Of a stretch of 64,000 bases of DNA, positions 37,045-46,321 are shown piece after piece (positions within the stretch are counted from its first letter, which is position 1; each line of letters starts with the position of its first letter). The position numbers and the translations under genes are program-made. The notes beneath the pieces are model-generated. The model saw only the letters and a list, made by a program, of their open reading frames with translations. It made no database searches and had not been told where the DNA came from. This DNA is from Bifidobacterium breve (GTDB lineage Bacteria; Actinomycetota; Actinomycetes; Nanopelagicales; Nanopelagicaceae), in the NCBI GenBank assembly GCA_945889195.1, contig CAMDBB010000002.1, positions 124,001-188,000 of the forward strand, written 5' to 3'.

Positions 37045-38520
37045 TTACGATTTTCTCGCAGCTTTTTCGATATTGCGTAGCATCGTCGGAAAGATAAAGA
37101 AGTGGAAAGGTGAAACCAGATACCAATAAATCTGGCCCCCTAATCCGCGAGGTGCAAAGAGCGCATCCTGCGTCACAACAGTCTTGCCATCGACAACCTT
37201 GAGGTTAAATTCCAACCACGCCTTGCCGGGCAGAATCATTTCGGCATACAGACGCAAATGCTCTTCCTTTGTAATCTTTTCAACGCGCCAGAAATCTAAA
37301 CTATCTCCCACGCGCAGGAATTGTGGATCGCGACGGCCACGACGAAGACCAACGCCACCAACCATGCGATCGAGTAAGCCGCGCAAATACCAGAGCCAAC
37401 CAGAACCGAACCAACCGTGCTCTCCGCCGATTCCTTCAATCTGTTCCCAGACTTTAGAGAGCGGAACATCGGTTGTAATTTCGCGATGATCTTTGAGCAT
37501 GAGCTCGCCTGCCCAATCAGGATCTCCTTGGGCCTTCTGCCACGGAGCTGTTGGAAATGCTGCATCAGACCAACGTGTATCTACTGAGTTTTCAGCAGTG
37601 CGGGTGAGGGCCAATTGAATCGCCTGCGAAACAGTAAGGAGGCCTTCAGGTGGAAGCGGAATAATTTCAGAAATGCTCTTTGCTGGATCTGCCACAACTT
37701 CGCTAATCAGCGATTCAACGAGCGGACGAGCAAGAGATGTTGGTACCGGAGTCACAAAACCAATCCACAGACTAGAAAGCTTGGGAGTCAGAACTGGAAC
37801 CTGAATAATCTTTCGTTTACGTAAGCCTGAAAGACCGGCAAACTTCTGCATCATCTCGGCATAGGTAACAACTTCAGGGCCACCGATATCGCAGATGCGA
37901 TTTTCAGGTTTAGTTAAATTGGCAGTCTTGCGCAGGTAGTAGAGAACATCGCGGATAGCAATTGGTTGCGTGCGATTTGAGACCCACTTAGGGGTCGTCA
38001 TAATCGGCAAGCGGTGGGTGAGGTGGCGCAGCATTTCAAAGGATGCAGAACCTGAACCAATAATGATGCCAGCGCGAAGTTCAAGGACTGGCACAGAAGT
38101 TGAAGCCAAATGTGTTCCAGTATTCATGCGCGATGTTAAGTGGCGGCTGCGGTTCTCATCGTTTGCAATTCCACCCAAGTACACAATCTGAGAAACTCCA
38201 GCCTTTTCAGAGGCGAGCGCAAACCCGCGCGCCATCGCCGCTTCAATATCTCCGAAGTCGGCGGCAGCATTAATAGAGTGCAGTAAGTAATAAGCGGTAT
38301 GAACACCAGCGAGCGCGCGATCTAAATCAGCTGCGTTGCTGGCATTGCCTTCAACGATTTCAACTTCGTGCGCCCAGCTCTGTCCTTGAATCTTCTTTGC
38401 ATCTCGCACAAATACGCGCACACGTTTTTTATCGCTCATTAAATCGCGGACTAAACGCCCACCCACATAACCGGATGCGCCCGTGACGAGGTATAACTTC
38501 CCTTGATTCTGCGTATCCAT
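37045..38520 (-). CDS. NAD(P)-binding SDR-like protein with C-terminal DUF2867 domain
   Basis: The 491-residue protein starts with a Rossmann fold of the atypical SDR/NmrA type (LYLVTGASGYVGGRLVRDLM; VRVFVRDAKKI), continues with the QIVYLGGIAN region, and from about residue 340 carries a DUF2867 (START-like) domain (ITTDVPLSKVWEQIEGIGG, GWFGSGWLWYLRGLLDRMVG). This architecture is common in bacteria (YbjT-like); the substrate is unknown. It diverges from the NDH-2 gene with overlapping -10 elements, suggesting a redox link. Confidence 0.87.
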   Translation of the reverse strand: MDTQNQGKLYLVTGASGYVGGRLVRDLMSDKKRVRVFVRDAKKIQGQSWAHEVEIVEGNASNAADLDRALAGVHTAYYLLHSINAAADFGDIEAAMARGFALASEKAGVSQIVYLGGIANDENRSRHLTSRMNTGTHLASTSVPVLELRAGIIIGSGSASFEMLRHLTHRLPIMTTPKWVSNRTQPIAIRDVLYYLRKTANLTKPENRICDIGGPEVVTYAEMMQKFAGLSGLRKRKIIQVPVLTPKLSSLWIGFVTPVPTSLARPLVESLISEVVADPAKSISEIIPLPPEGLLTVSQAIQLALTRTAENSVDTRWSDAAFPTAPWQKAQGDPDWAGELMLKDHREITTDVPLSKVWEQIEGIGGEHGWFGSGWLWYLRGLLDRMVGGVGLRRGRRDPQFLRVGDSLDFWRVEKITKEEHLRLYAEMILPGKAWLEFNLKVVDGKTVVTQDALFAPRGLGGQIYWYLVSPFHFFIFPTMLRNIEKAARKS

Positions 38521-38527
38521 GGCTGAG

Positions 38528-38537
38528 AGCCTAGACT
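38528..38537. promoter_or_regulatory. Overlapping divergent -10 elements (SDR/DUF2867 gene and ndh)
   Basis: On the plus strand TAGACT (38532-38537) is six bases before the ndh GTG. On the minus strand TAGGCT (38533-38528) is seven bases before the SDR ATG at 38520. The two hexamers share two base pairs. Confidence 0.45.
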
Positions 38538-38543
38538 TACCCG

Positions 38544-39788
38544 GTGGTGACTTCTACTTCAAAGGCAACTAAGCCTCGCGTCGTAATCTTGGGCGCAGGC
38601 TTTGGTGGACTGACCGCGGCTCGCGCGATGGCTAAGGATGCCGATGTCACCTTGGTTGACCGCCATAACTTTCAAACATTTCTGCCGCTGCTTTATCAGG
38701 TATCAACTGCCGGTCTAGCCGCCGATCACGTTGTTCACCCAATCCGCGGCGCGCTACGTAAATCAGGCGTTAAGTTTCGTATGGGTTCACCGCTATCGGT
38801 TGACCATAAGAACAAGACAGTGAAACTAGATTCCTCTGAAGTTCTCGAATTCGACCATTTAATTGTCGCCCTTGGTTCATCCACTGCAGACTTCGGAGTT
38901 CCAGGTGTGAACGAATACGGCATGGGTATGAAGAGCGTCAATGAAGCAATCAATATCCGCGCCGCCGTCATGCGCCGTTTTGAAGATTTGTGCCGCTTTG
39001 AAGATGACACTCGCCTTTCAATTGCTGTCGTTGGCGGTGGACCAACAGGCGTTGAGATGGCTGGCGCACTGGCTGAACTCAAGCGCGGGCCGCTGAAGAA
39101 CGATATGAAGCACGCAGCCGATCACATCGATATCTATTTAATCGAAGCTGGCCCACGAATCCTGCCGATGTTTAGCGAGAAGTTATCTGAGCGCGCAGAA
39201 TCTGATTTACGCAAACTTGGCGTCATCGTGCGCACCAACACTTCAGTGCGCGAAGTGCAATCACGAAAGATTATCGTCAAAGATGGCGATCCAATTCCAG
39301 CAGAAATTACAGTCTGGGCTGCTGGCGTTAAGGGCGAACCCACTGCAGAAATTCTTAACCTACCTATCGTTGGTTCTCGCATCGATGTTGAAGAATCTCT
39401 TCGTGTTAACCATTACCCACATATCTGGGCAATCGGCGATATTGCAGGAGCAAGGGGCGCAGATGGTCGCTTCTTGCCGATGGTGGCACCTGTTGCAATG
39501 CAGCAAGCACGCTTTGTTGCAAAGCAGATCGTGCGCGCACATAAAGGTGAAGCCCTCAAAGCCTTTAAATACATTGATAAAGGCTCCATGGCCACAATCG
39601 GTCGCCATAAGGCAGTTGTTGAAGTAAAGAAATTCCGTATGACCGGCGCACTTGCTTGGTTTGCTTGGTTATGGCTGCACTTGTTCTATCTCTTAGGTGG
39701 TCGCAACAAAATTGGCACGATGGCCGACTGGACCTGGAACTACCTCACCTTTGATCGCGGCAACCGTCACATCATGGATTCGCTCTAA
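38544..39788 (+). CDS. ndh: Type II NADH dehydrogenase (NDH-2)
   Basis: The 414-residue flavoprotein has two Rossmann motifs, RVVILGAGFGGLTAARAM (FAD) and LSIAVVGGGPTGVEMAGALAE (NADH), followed by VWAAGVKGEP and HIWAIGDIAGA, and a C-terminal amphipathic/hydrophobic region (GALAWFAWLWLHLFYLLG) that would bind the membrane. It transfers electrons from NADH to quinone without proton pumping. The GTG start is probably leaderless. The alpha/beta hydrolase gene follows after four bases. Confidence 0.93.
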   Translation: MVTSTSKATKPRVVILGAGFGGLTAARAMAKDADVTLVDRHNFQTFLPLLYQVSTAGLAADHVVHPIRGALRKSGVKFRMGSPLSVDHKNKTVKLDSSEVLEFDHLIVALGSSTADFGVPGVNEYGMGMKSVNEAINIRAAVMRRFEDLCRFEDDTRLSIAVVGGGPTGVEMAGALAELKRGPLKNDMKHAADHIDIYLIEAGPRILPMFSEKLSERAESDLRKLGVIVRTNTSVREVQSRKIIVKDGDPIPAEITVWAAGVKGEPTAEILNLPIVGSRIDVEESLRVNHYPHIWAIGDIAGARGADGRFLPMVAPVAMQQARFVAKQIVRAHKGEALKAFKYIDKGSMATIGRHKAVVEVKKFRMTGALAWFAWLWLHLFYLLGGRNKIGTMADWTWNYLTFDRGNRHIMDSL

Positions 39789-39792
39789 AGCA

Positions 39793-40572
39793 ATGCCTGA
39801 ATATCGCGAAGTCGGCGGACATCAGCTTTACTGCTACGAATGGGATAACAACGGCGAAGCGCTTGTGCTTCTGCACGGCGGCTTAAGTCAGACATCGCAC
39901 TGGGATCAAAACATCTTGCCTGCCGTTGAAGATCAATTTCATATCTTTGGCTATGACCGCACAGCCCACGGCTTTACCGGCGATCGTGCCGGCAGTCTGC
40001 ACTTTGATTATCAAGTAAAAGAGGCGATCGCCTATCTTGAAACAGTTGTGAAAGAACCTGCACACCTCATTGGTTACAGCGACGGCGGAATCATTGCGCT
40101 CCTCGTTGCCATCGCTCGCCCTGATTTAGTGCGCACCGTTGTCACACTGGGCGCCAACTTTCACCACAGCGGCACGTTGCCACTGCCTGAATTCAATGGC
40201 GTTGTTTCACCTGAAGATCAAGCTGAATACAACGAAACATCCCCTGATGCCCCAGAAACTTTGGTAGAAAAGATCACGCGCATGATGGCAATCTGGCGCA
40301 GCGAGCCAAACTTAGAGCGAGCAGAGCTGCTCAATATTCAGTGCCCAGTGCTGGTTATGGCAGGAGATGATGATGTCATCGCACATCACCACACCATCGA
40401 ACTCTTCGAAAACATTCCCTTAGGTCAGCTAGCGATTCTGCCTGGCACATCCCACGGCTTAGTAAAAGAGAAGCCTGCGCTTGTGCAGCTATTAATTAGA
40501 GAATTTCTGGAAGATTTAAGCTATCCAATTACCAAGATGCCAATACGACGCACCAATCCAACCGTTAACTAA
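39793..40572 (+). CDS. Alpha/beta hydrolase
   Basis: The 259-residue protein starts with PEYREVGGHQLYCYEWDNNG and shows VLLHGGLSQTSHWDQNI (HG oxyanion motif), LIGYSDGGIIALLVA (GxSxG nucleophile elbow, Ser in GYSDG), an Asp in VLVMAGDDDVI and a His in PGTSHGLV. These make a complete catalytic triad. ATG 39793 was chosen; an earlier in-frame start lies inside ndh. The substrate is unknown. The end overlaps the convergent carbonic anhydrase gene by four bases. Confidence 0.89.
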   Translation: MPEYREVGGHQLYCYEWDNNGEALVLLHGGLSQTSHWDQNILPAVEDQFHIFGYDRTAHGFTGDRAGSLHFDYQVKEAIAYLETVVKEPAHLIGYSDGGIIALLVAIARPDLVRTVVTLGANFHHSGTLPLPEFNGVVSPEDQAEYNETSPDAPETLVEKITRMMAIWRSEPNLERAELLNIQCPVLVMAGDDDVIAHHHTIELFENIPLGQLAILPGTSHGLVKEKPALVQLLIREFLEDLSYPITKMPIRRTNPTVN

Positions 40573-41087
40573 CCTTCAAACGGTTCGATTGCACCAGTCT
40601 TTACATCATAAATTCCACCAGCTACTGCCACACCTTCACGCAGTAGCGGATATGAACGAATACGGTTTAAGTCACTCGCAAGAGCTCCACGTTGATCGCG
40701 AGTAGTGCGAAATTCAAGGCTAGAAGTATTGACTCCATATTGTTCATCAATGAGCTTATGAAAATCAGCCTCATCATTTTCAGCCATCTTGCAATCAGTA
40801 TGTGGCATTACCAAGATGCGATTGACGTTGAGTAAATATGTAGCAAGAACCAAGGTACGCAAGACATCTTCAGTCACGCGAGCGCCAGCATTACGCAGAA
40901 TCTTTACATCTCCTGATTTCATTCCAATGACAGACAACGGATTAATACGTGAATCCATACAGGTAACAATTGCGAGGCCTTTAGCTGCAGATCCTGTCAG
41001 CTCTGAGTATTTGAAGTTTTTCTGGTATTCGGCATTTGCTGCCAATAAATCGCCAAAGAATTCGTGAGGAAAAGAGTTGTTCGACAT
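40569..41087 (-). CDS. Beta-class carbonic anhydrase
   Basis: The 172-residue protein has the zinc motifs VTCMDSRI (Cys, Asp-Arg dyad) and MPHTDCKM (His, Cys), so zinc coordination and the CO2/bicarbonate reaction are expected. The short form resembles mycobacterial Rv1284. The start was placed at ATG 41087, after AGGAG with six bases of spacing. It would supply bicarbonate for carboxylases. A tRNA gene lies just upstream on the same strand. Confidence 0.92.
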   Translation of the reverse strand: MSNNSFPHEFFGDLLAANAEYQKNFKYSELTGSAAKGLAIVTCMDSRINPLSVIGMKSGDVKILRNAGARVTEDVLRTLVLATYLLNVNRILVMPHTDCKMAENDEADFHKLIDEQYGVNTSSLEFRTTRDQRGALASDLNRIRSYPLLREGVAVAGGIYDVKTGAIEPFEG

Positions 41088-41123
41088 ATTTAACTCCTGA
41101 CTTAATCTATAACGGAGTAATTC

Positions 41124-41198
41124 TGGAGCCCCCCATCCGGATTGAACGGATGACCTGCTCATTACAAGTGAGCTGCTCTACCACTGAGCTAGGGAGGC
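41124..41198 (-). tRNA. tRNA-Thr (anticodon TGT)
   Basis: Acceptor GCCTCCC pairs with GGGGGGC (one G-T), D arm with GCTCAGTGGTAGAGC, anticodon stem GCTCA/TGAGC with loop CTTGTAA (anticodon TGT, codon ACA), T loop GTTCAATCC. The discriminator is T and CCA is encoded (41124-41126). Confidence 0.95.
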
Positions 41199-41327
41199 GT
41201 ACTGCGGGCGTAATTATGGCAGTTATCGCCAGATTGTAAAAATCGCTCTATTTCACCCTATAAATCAACACTTTGGAGGTCATCTGGACTGTAGTTATTG
41301 CGGGGCGCTAATGAGAGGATAACCGCC

Positions 41328-44300
41328 ATGTTGCCAAATTATTGGATGAGCCCAGAGACAAACTCAATAAACCGTTTGCCGATGCTCAACATCGAGCACT
41401 TTGAAACACTCTCACTCGACGGCACTTGGCGCTTCCAGTTACTACGTTCGCCCAACGATCAGTCACGTAAGAAGTGGACATCTATTCCTGTCCCGGGCTT
41501 GTGGACGATGCAACCAACCAGCGACACCTTCTTTGATAAGCCGATCTACACCAACGTGCAGATGCCGTGGGACCACGTAGCGCCAGAGGTGCCAGAAGAA
41601 AACCCAACCGGCATTTATGAACGCGACTTTGAGGTTCCGCAATCTTGGGATGGCAAGCGCATTGTTCTGCATCTTGGCGGTTATGAATCCGTTGCAGTCA
41701 TCACTGTTAATGGAACCGAAGTAGGCCTTACCAAAGATTCTCGCTTGGCTGCTGAATTTGATATCACCGCCTATATCAAAGCTGGTCGTAACACAGTAAA
41801 AATTTCAGTGACCAAATGGTCTGATGCCACATATATTGAAGATCAAGATCAGTGGTGGCATGGCGGCATTACCCGCTCTGTAAAGTTATATGCAACCGAC
41901 CTTGTCTACATCGAAAAGTTTGCAACAACTGCGGGCCTTAAGGCAGACGGCACAACCGGTACCCTAAAGATTGATGCAGTTATCGGTTCAATCAAGGGCA
42001 AGAGCGTTGATGGTTACACCTTGCGCACATCGATTGAAGAACTTCCAAAGGTAAAGAGCGCACAGCTCAGTGCTACCTATAAGCACCACGTAACACCGGT
42101 CTGGACTGAAATGTCTGCCGAACTGCAGGAAGCAAACCGCAAGCACTTTGCCGGCGAATACTGGGATGGCTCAATGCCAGAGTCAGCAAAGCGCCTGCGT
42201 GAACCTCTGCAATCACCATGGCCGGGCCATATCGTCCTTGAAACAACAGTTCCTAAGGTGGCTGCCTGGAGCGCTGAAACCCCTGCCCTTTACACACTTC
42301 GCATCGAATTAGTCAGCCCAACGGGTCAGGTCGTTGAGGTTTCACAACAGAAGATCGGCTTCCGCAGCGTTTTCGTTAAGGGCCGAGATTTATTGGTCAA
42401 TGGCAAGCGTGTCTTTATCTATGGCGTCAACCGCCACGACTTTAATCGCCACACTGGCCGAGTTCTCTCTCGTGAAGATATGCGCCAAGACCTACTAGAA
42501 ATGAAGCGTTGGAACTTTAACGCTGTGCGCACATCGCACTATCCAAACGATGCAGCTTTCCTTGAACTCTGCGATGAACTTGGTTTCTATGTCATTGATG
42601 AAGCAAATATCGAATCCCATGCATTTTATGATTCGATTGCAAATGACCCACGTTATGCATCAGCATTCGTTGAGCGCGTAGGTCGTATGGTGCAGCGCGA
42701 TATGCACCACCCATCAGTCATCTTCTGGTCACTTGGTAATGAATCAGGTATCGGCGCCAACCATTACGCAGCTGCAGCCTTTGCTCGTTCCCTTGATACA
42801 TCCCGCCCACTTCATTACGAAGGCGCCATCAATGGCGATTGGCGCGGTGGTCACACACTGACCGATGTCATCTGTCCGATGTATCCATCGATTAAAGCAA
42901 TTGTGAGCCATGCAAAGTCAGGCAAGCAAGATCGCCCGCTGATTATGTGCGAGTACTCGCACGCAATGGGTAATTCAAATGGAACCTTAAAAGAGTATTG
43001 GGATGCCATCCACTCACTTCCTGGCCTGCAAGGTGGATTTATTTGGGAGTTCTGGGATCACGGTATTGAACAGACTCTTGCAGATGGCACCAAGCGCTCT
43101 GCCTACGGTGGAGATTTCGGTGAAGTACGCCATGACGGAAACTTTGTCTGCGATGGAATGGTCTTTCCTGATCGCACACCTAAGCCTGCGATGCATGAGT
43201 TTAAAGCGATCGCAGCCCCTGTCGCCTTTACCTCAACAAAGGCAGCAACTGGCAACTTCACCATTACCAACCGCCAATTCTTCAAGGATTTAGCTGGTTT
43301 TGGCTGCACCTGGACCATCACCCGCGATGGCGAAGTTATTGATGGCGGAACTCTCAAGCTTCCAAACGTTGCCCCACAAAAGAGCGTCAAGGTGCGCATT
43401 GCATCGAAGTTCCTCGCCAAGATTGATGGAGCAGGTGAAAGATTTATTACCTTCTCACTCTTTAACTTACATCGCACTGATTGGGCACCTGCAGGCCATG
43501 AAGTCGCCTATCAACAATTTGCACTAGCTTCACGTAAGGCAACTTTTGCAAGCGCTGCAACAAGTGATCTCTTTGAAGGCGCAGTCGATGACGCTGGCGA
43601 AATCCAACTTCCATTCGGTCTTGTGGCACCACAACCATCGTTATGGCGCGCACCAACAGATAACGATCGCATCGCTCACTTTGCCGAAAAGTGGGATAGC
43701 TACGGCGTCCGTGACTTAGAACGTATCGATTGCACTATTACCGAAACAGCGAAGTCTTACAAGGTCACGAGCGTCTGGCAGACCAGCACCGGATTTAAAA
43801 TCAAGCAGGTTCAACTTGTGACACCTATTGCAGATGGATTCTCGGTCAAAGAAAGCATCACAACTCCAAAGCAATGGGATGACATCGCCCGCGTTGGTAT
43901 CAACTTTGAAATTGATGGCGCGCTATCAAACTTCACCTACCTTGGCGTTGGCCCACACGAGACTTATCCAGATCGCAAAATTGGACGCGTTGGTAAATGG
44001 GCATCCTCTGTCTGGGAGCAGTACATCCCATACGTTCGCCCACAAGAAAACGGTGGCCACACAGGCGTTCGCTGGTTTACCTTGACCGATAACGCAGGTA
44101 ATGGTCTTCGTATCGATATGGATAAGCCACGTCAGGTCAGCGTTAATCCATTTAGAGCAACTGAGCTAGCTGATGCAACCCATGATGTTGAACTACGCGC
44201 ATCTGGAAATACAGTTGTTCATATCGATGCTGCTCATCGTGGCGTTGGAACGGCATCCTGTGGCCCAGATACCTTGCCTCAATACCTAGTATCTGGCGGC

Positions 44301-44336
44301 ACTTTTAGCTTTACCTGGAGCGTAAGAGCTATCTAA
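41328..44336 (+). CDS. Beta-galactosidase, glycoside hydrolase family 2 (LacZ-like)
   Basis: The 1002-residue protein has the GH2 layout: jelly-roll N-terminal domain (SLDGTWRFQLL; ITRSVKLY), Ig-like domains, TIM barrel with GVNRHDFNRHTGRVLSREDM, RTSHYPNDAAFLELCDELGF, acid/base Glu in FWSLGNESGIG and nucleophile Glu in MCEYSHAMGNSNG, and the C-terminal small chain (LWRAPTDNDR; YLGVGPHETYPDRK). It has no signal peptide, so it acts on imported galactosides. GAGAGG precedes ATG 41328. No sugar transporter is adjacent. Confidence 0.95.
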   Translation: MLPNYWMSPETNSINRLPMLNIEHFETLSLDGTWRFQLLRSPNDQSRKKWTSIPVPGLWTMQPTSDTFFDKPIYTNVQMPWDHVAPEVPEENPTGIYERDFEVPQSWDGKRIVLHLGGYESVAVITVNGTEVGLTKDSRLAAEFDITAYIKAGRNTVKISVTKWSDATYIEDQDQWWHGGITRSVKLYATDLVYIEKFATTAGLKADGTTGTLKIDAVIGSIKGKSVDGYTLRTSIEELPKVKSAQLSATYKHHVTPVWTEMSAELQEANRKHFAGEYWDGSMPESAKRLREPLQSPWPGHIVLETTVPKVAAWSAETPALYTLRIELVSPTGQVVEVSQQKIGFRSVFVKGRDLLVNGKRVFIYGVNRHDFNRHTGRVLSREDMRQDLLEMKRWNFNAVRTSHYPNDAAFLELCDELGFYVIDEANIESHAFYDSIANDPRYASAFVERVGRMVQRDMHHPSVIFWSLGNESGIGANHYAAAAFARSLDTSRPLHYEGAINGDWRGGHTLTDVICPMYPSIKAIVSHAKSGKQDRPLIMCEYSHAMGNSNGTLKEYWDAIHSLPGLQGGFIWEFWDHGIEQTLADGTKRSAYGGDFGEVRHDGNFVCDGMVFPDRTPKPAMHEFKAIAAPVAFTSTKAATGNFTITNRQFFKDLAGFGCTWTITRDGEVIDGGTLKLPNVAPQKSVKVRIASKFLAKIDGAGERFITFSLFNLHRTDWAPAGHEVAYQQFALASRKATFASAATSDLFEGAVDDAGEIQLPFGLVAPQPSLWRAPTDNDRIAHFAEKWDSYGVRDLERIDCTITETAKSYKVTSVWQTSTGFKIKQVQLVTPIADGFSVKESITTPKQWDDIARVGINFEIDGALSNFTYLGVGPHETYPDRKIGRVGKWASSVWEQYIPYVRPQENGGHTGVRWFTLTDNAGNGLRIDMDKPRQVSVNPFRATELADATHDVELRASGNTVVHIDAAHRGVGTASCGPDTLPQYLVSGGTFSFTWSVRAI

Positions 44337-45465
44337 ACGAGAAGGTTTTCTCTGTCGTATAGGTATTTCCGGCTTCAGAGAGAATTGTGTAGGCGATGGT
44401 GCATAAACCTTTGCCAATTTTAGATACTTGAATACCTGAAGCTGAGCAAATACTTGGCGTGAGGCTAATTGCTGATTCCTTGGAAAGCTTCGCATCTGGC
44501 AGCTTAATCACGCTTGAAGCTGTGACTTTTCTCAGTGTATCCAGCTTGCGAAGTGACTTATCAATATCGACCGCTGCCTTTACATTGGTTTCAATTTTTA
44601 AAGCCAGTGATGACACATCTGCGGTTGTTCCTTGCACCTCGACAGCTTCCGACTTGATTACTGGAGCCACAAACTCGTTAGTGGCCTTAACTGTAATTGT
44701 GACCGAATCTACGCCAGCTGTTGCTGTTGAAGACTCAACATTGAGAACTGTTTGAGAATCTACGTTGGAAAGCGAATTAGAAACAGATCGGGTTTGAACA
44801 GTTGTTGTGTCGGATGATGCTGTTGCAATTGCACACTCTTGGCCATTTTCAAGATAGCCAGACCAAGATACACATCTTTCAATTCCGGGTGTCTGAGCTG
44901 CCAGTGATTGTGCTTGGCTTAATGCATTTTGGCGCTGGTTCTTTGCGCTGTCGATTCGACTAGTTTCTGTGACAAGTTGCTGATATTGATCTTGGCTCAG
45001 TGTTGTTGACGCAGAGACACCATTGCCCGTACTGAAACTTCTTCCACTTGAATCAGTCGCAATTCCATCTTTAATAATCAAAGTTATTTTTGCAGGAGGA
45101 GTTGGAGTTCCTGGTGCAGCGGCTGGTGAGCCGTTTGAAATAGTAAACGAGTTGGTTGCGTCGTCATATTGAACTGAAGTTCCTGGTGAAGAACCGTGAT
45201 ATCCAGCCACATTTCCTGTGTCTGGATCTGCCTTAGTTTGAAAAATGATTCGGGAACCAGGTGGGCAACCCATGTACTCGACAGGCATAGTTCCGCCGTT
45301 TCCAAATGGATCTGTACTGGTAGCCACAATCACGCCACATACATGGCCATCAGGGTGAACGACTGCGTAGCCACCTAATTCAGCGAAGGAGGGTTGGCTC
45401 TGGAGAGTAAGAAAGACTAGGAGCGCGCTAATGAACCAAGTAGATTTCCAAGTTTTCGTCTTCAT
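44329..45465 (-). CDS. Exported protein of unknown function
   Basis: From ATG 45465 the 378-residue product has a signal peptide (WFISALLVFLTLQSQPSFA), an N-terminal Cys-containing domain (GYAVVHPDGHVCGVIVATS and GCPPGSRIIF), a Pro/Ala linker, a coiled-coil-like Gln-rich stretch (SAKNQRQNALSQAQSLAAQ), a Thr/Ser-rich beta region and a C-terminal domain with two Cys resembling an Ig-like surface domain (CTIAYTILSEAGNTYTTE). I recognise no family. It is probably a cell-surface or secreted protein. It overlaps the convergent lacZ by eight bases. Confidence 0.72.
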   Translation of the reverse strand: MKTKTWKSTWFISALLVFLTLQSQPSFAELGGYAVVHPDGHVCGVIVATSTDPFGNGGTMPVEYMGCPPGSRIIFQTKADPDTGNVAGYHGSSPGTSVQYDDATNSFTISNGSPAAAPGTPTPPAKITLIIKDGIATDSSGRSFSTGNGVSASTTLSQDQYQQLVTETSRIDSAKNQRQNALSQAQSLAAQTPGIERCVSWSGYLENGQECAIATASSDTTTVQTRSVSNSLSNVDSQTVLNVESSTATAGVDSVTITVKATNEFVAPVIKSEAVEVQGTTADVSSLALKIETNVKAAVDIDKSLRKLDTLRKVTASSVIKLPDAKLSKESAISLTPSICSASGIQVSKIGKGLCTIAYTILSEAGNTYTTEKTFSFR

Positions 45466-45537
45466 GTTTCTAGTAAAGCGCACTTCACTGACAACCTCAA
45501 TGGGACGAGCACTCATCGCCGATTTAAGCGCAGTTTC

Positions 45538-46317
45538 TTACTTTATTGGCCACTTTGTTGGAGTTGGATATTTAGCAACTCTTCCATCACCCGATGATTT
45601 ACCGCGAAGGCGGCGGTATATCCATGGCAGCGCAAAGACAAAGAACCAGGCAACGGTGACGAGCTTTTCTAGAACCCACGGAGTCTTCTTCGCTGGTGGA
45701 AGCGGTGTGCGCCAAGCAGGATCAAAAGGAAGACCTAACTTCTCAAGAACAGCATCAGCGCATCTCTTATGTCCCTCAGCATTTAAATGAAGGCGGTCAA
45801 AGGCTAAGAATCTACGATCGCTAAAGAATCGCTCTTGGTTTGCATCAACGACAATCGCACCAACTTCAGCACCTACTGCGCGAACGCCCCGATTAAATTC
45901 AGAGAATCGCTTCTCCCAGATTTCAGAGCCTTTTCCTTTATTGCCAGTATTTTCAAGAACGGTAAAGAGCATCAAGGTTGCTCCAGATTTTGCAATCAAT
46001 CGCACTGCCTCTTGGTACAAAGGAATCGCAATCGATGCTTGATATCCAGGACGGAGTGCATCGTTGGCTCCTGCATGGAATGAAACCAAAGTATCTGGAC
46101 CAGTGACAAATGCCAGTGCTGTTGGAACTTGTTCTTCAACCACTTGGCCAATTAACTTACCGCGCACAGCCAAATTCATGTAGGTAAAGTCTGCGTGCGC
46201 ATTGGCCATCACATCGGCAACGCGATCTGCCCATCCGCGATATTTGCCGTCAATGACTTCATCAGACATGCCTTCTGAGTATGAATCACCACAGACAATA
46301 AATCGTTGAAGCGCCAT
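45538..46317 (-). CDS. SGNH/GDSL hydrolase-family protein
   Basis: The 259-residue protein shows FIVCGDSYSEGMSDE (GDS block, nucleophile Ser), the Gly block NLAVRGKLIGQV, VSFHAGANDALRP (GxND block) and FLAFDRLHLNAEGHKRCAD (DxxH block). Near residue 225 a hydrophobic segment (TVAWFFVFALPWIYRRLRG) could anchor it. The catalytic set is complete; esterase or lipase activity on lipid or sugar esters is likely. It starts four bases after rlmB with an AAGGG site. Confidence 0.87.
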   Translation of the reverse strand: MALQRFIVCGDSYSEGMSDEVIDGKYRGWADRVADVMANAHADFTYMNLAVRGKLIGQVVEEQVPTALAFVTGPDTLVSFHAGANDALRPGYQASIAIPLYQEAVRLIAKSGATLMLFTVLENTGNKGKGSEIWEKRFSEFNRGVRAVGAEVGAIVVDANQERFFSDRRFLAFDRLHLNAEGHKRCADAVLEKLGLPFDPAWRTPLPPAKKTPWVLEKLVTVAWFFVFALPWIYRRLRGKSSGDGRVAKYPTPTKWPIK

Positions 46318-46321
46318 CTGC

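Noticed and set aside
41298-41327. TTG start adding ten residues to the beta-galactosidase
   Set aside because: GAGAGG and ATG 41328 explain translation; the extension overlaps the apparent ribosome site.
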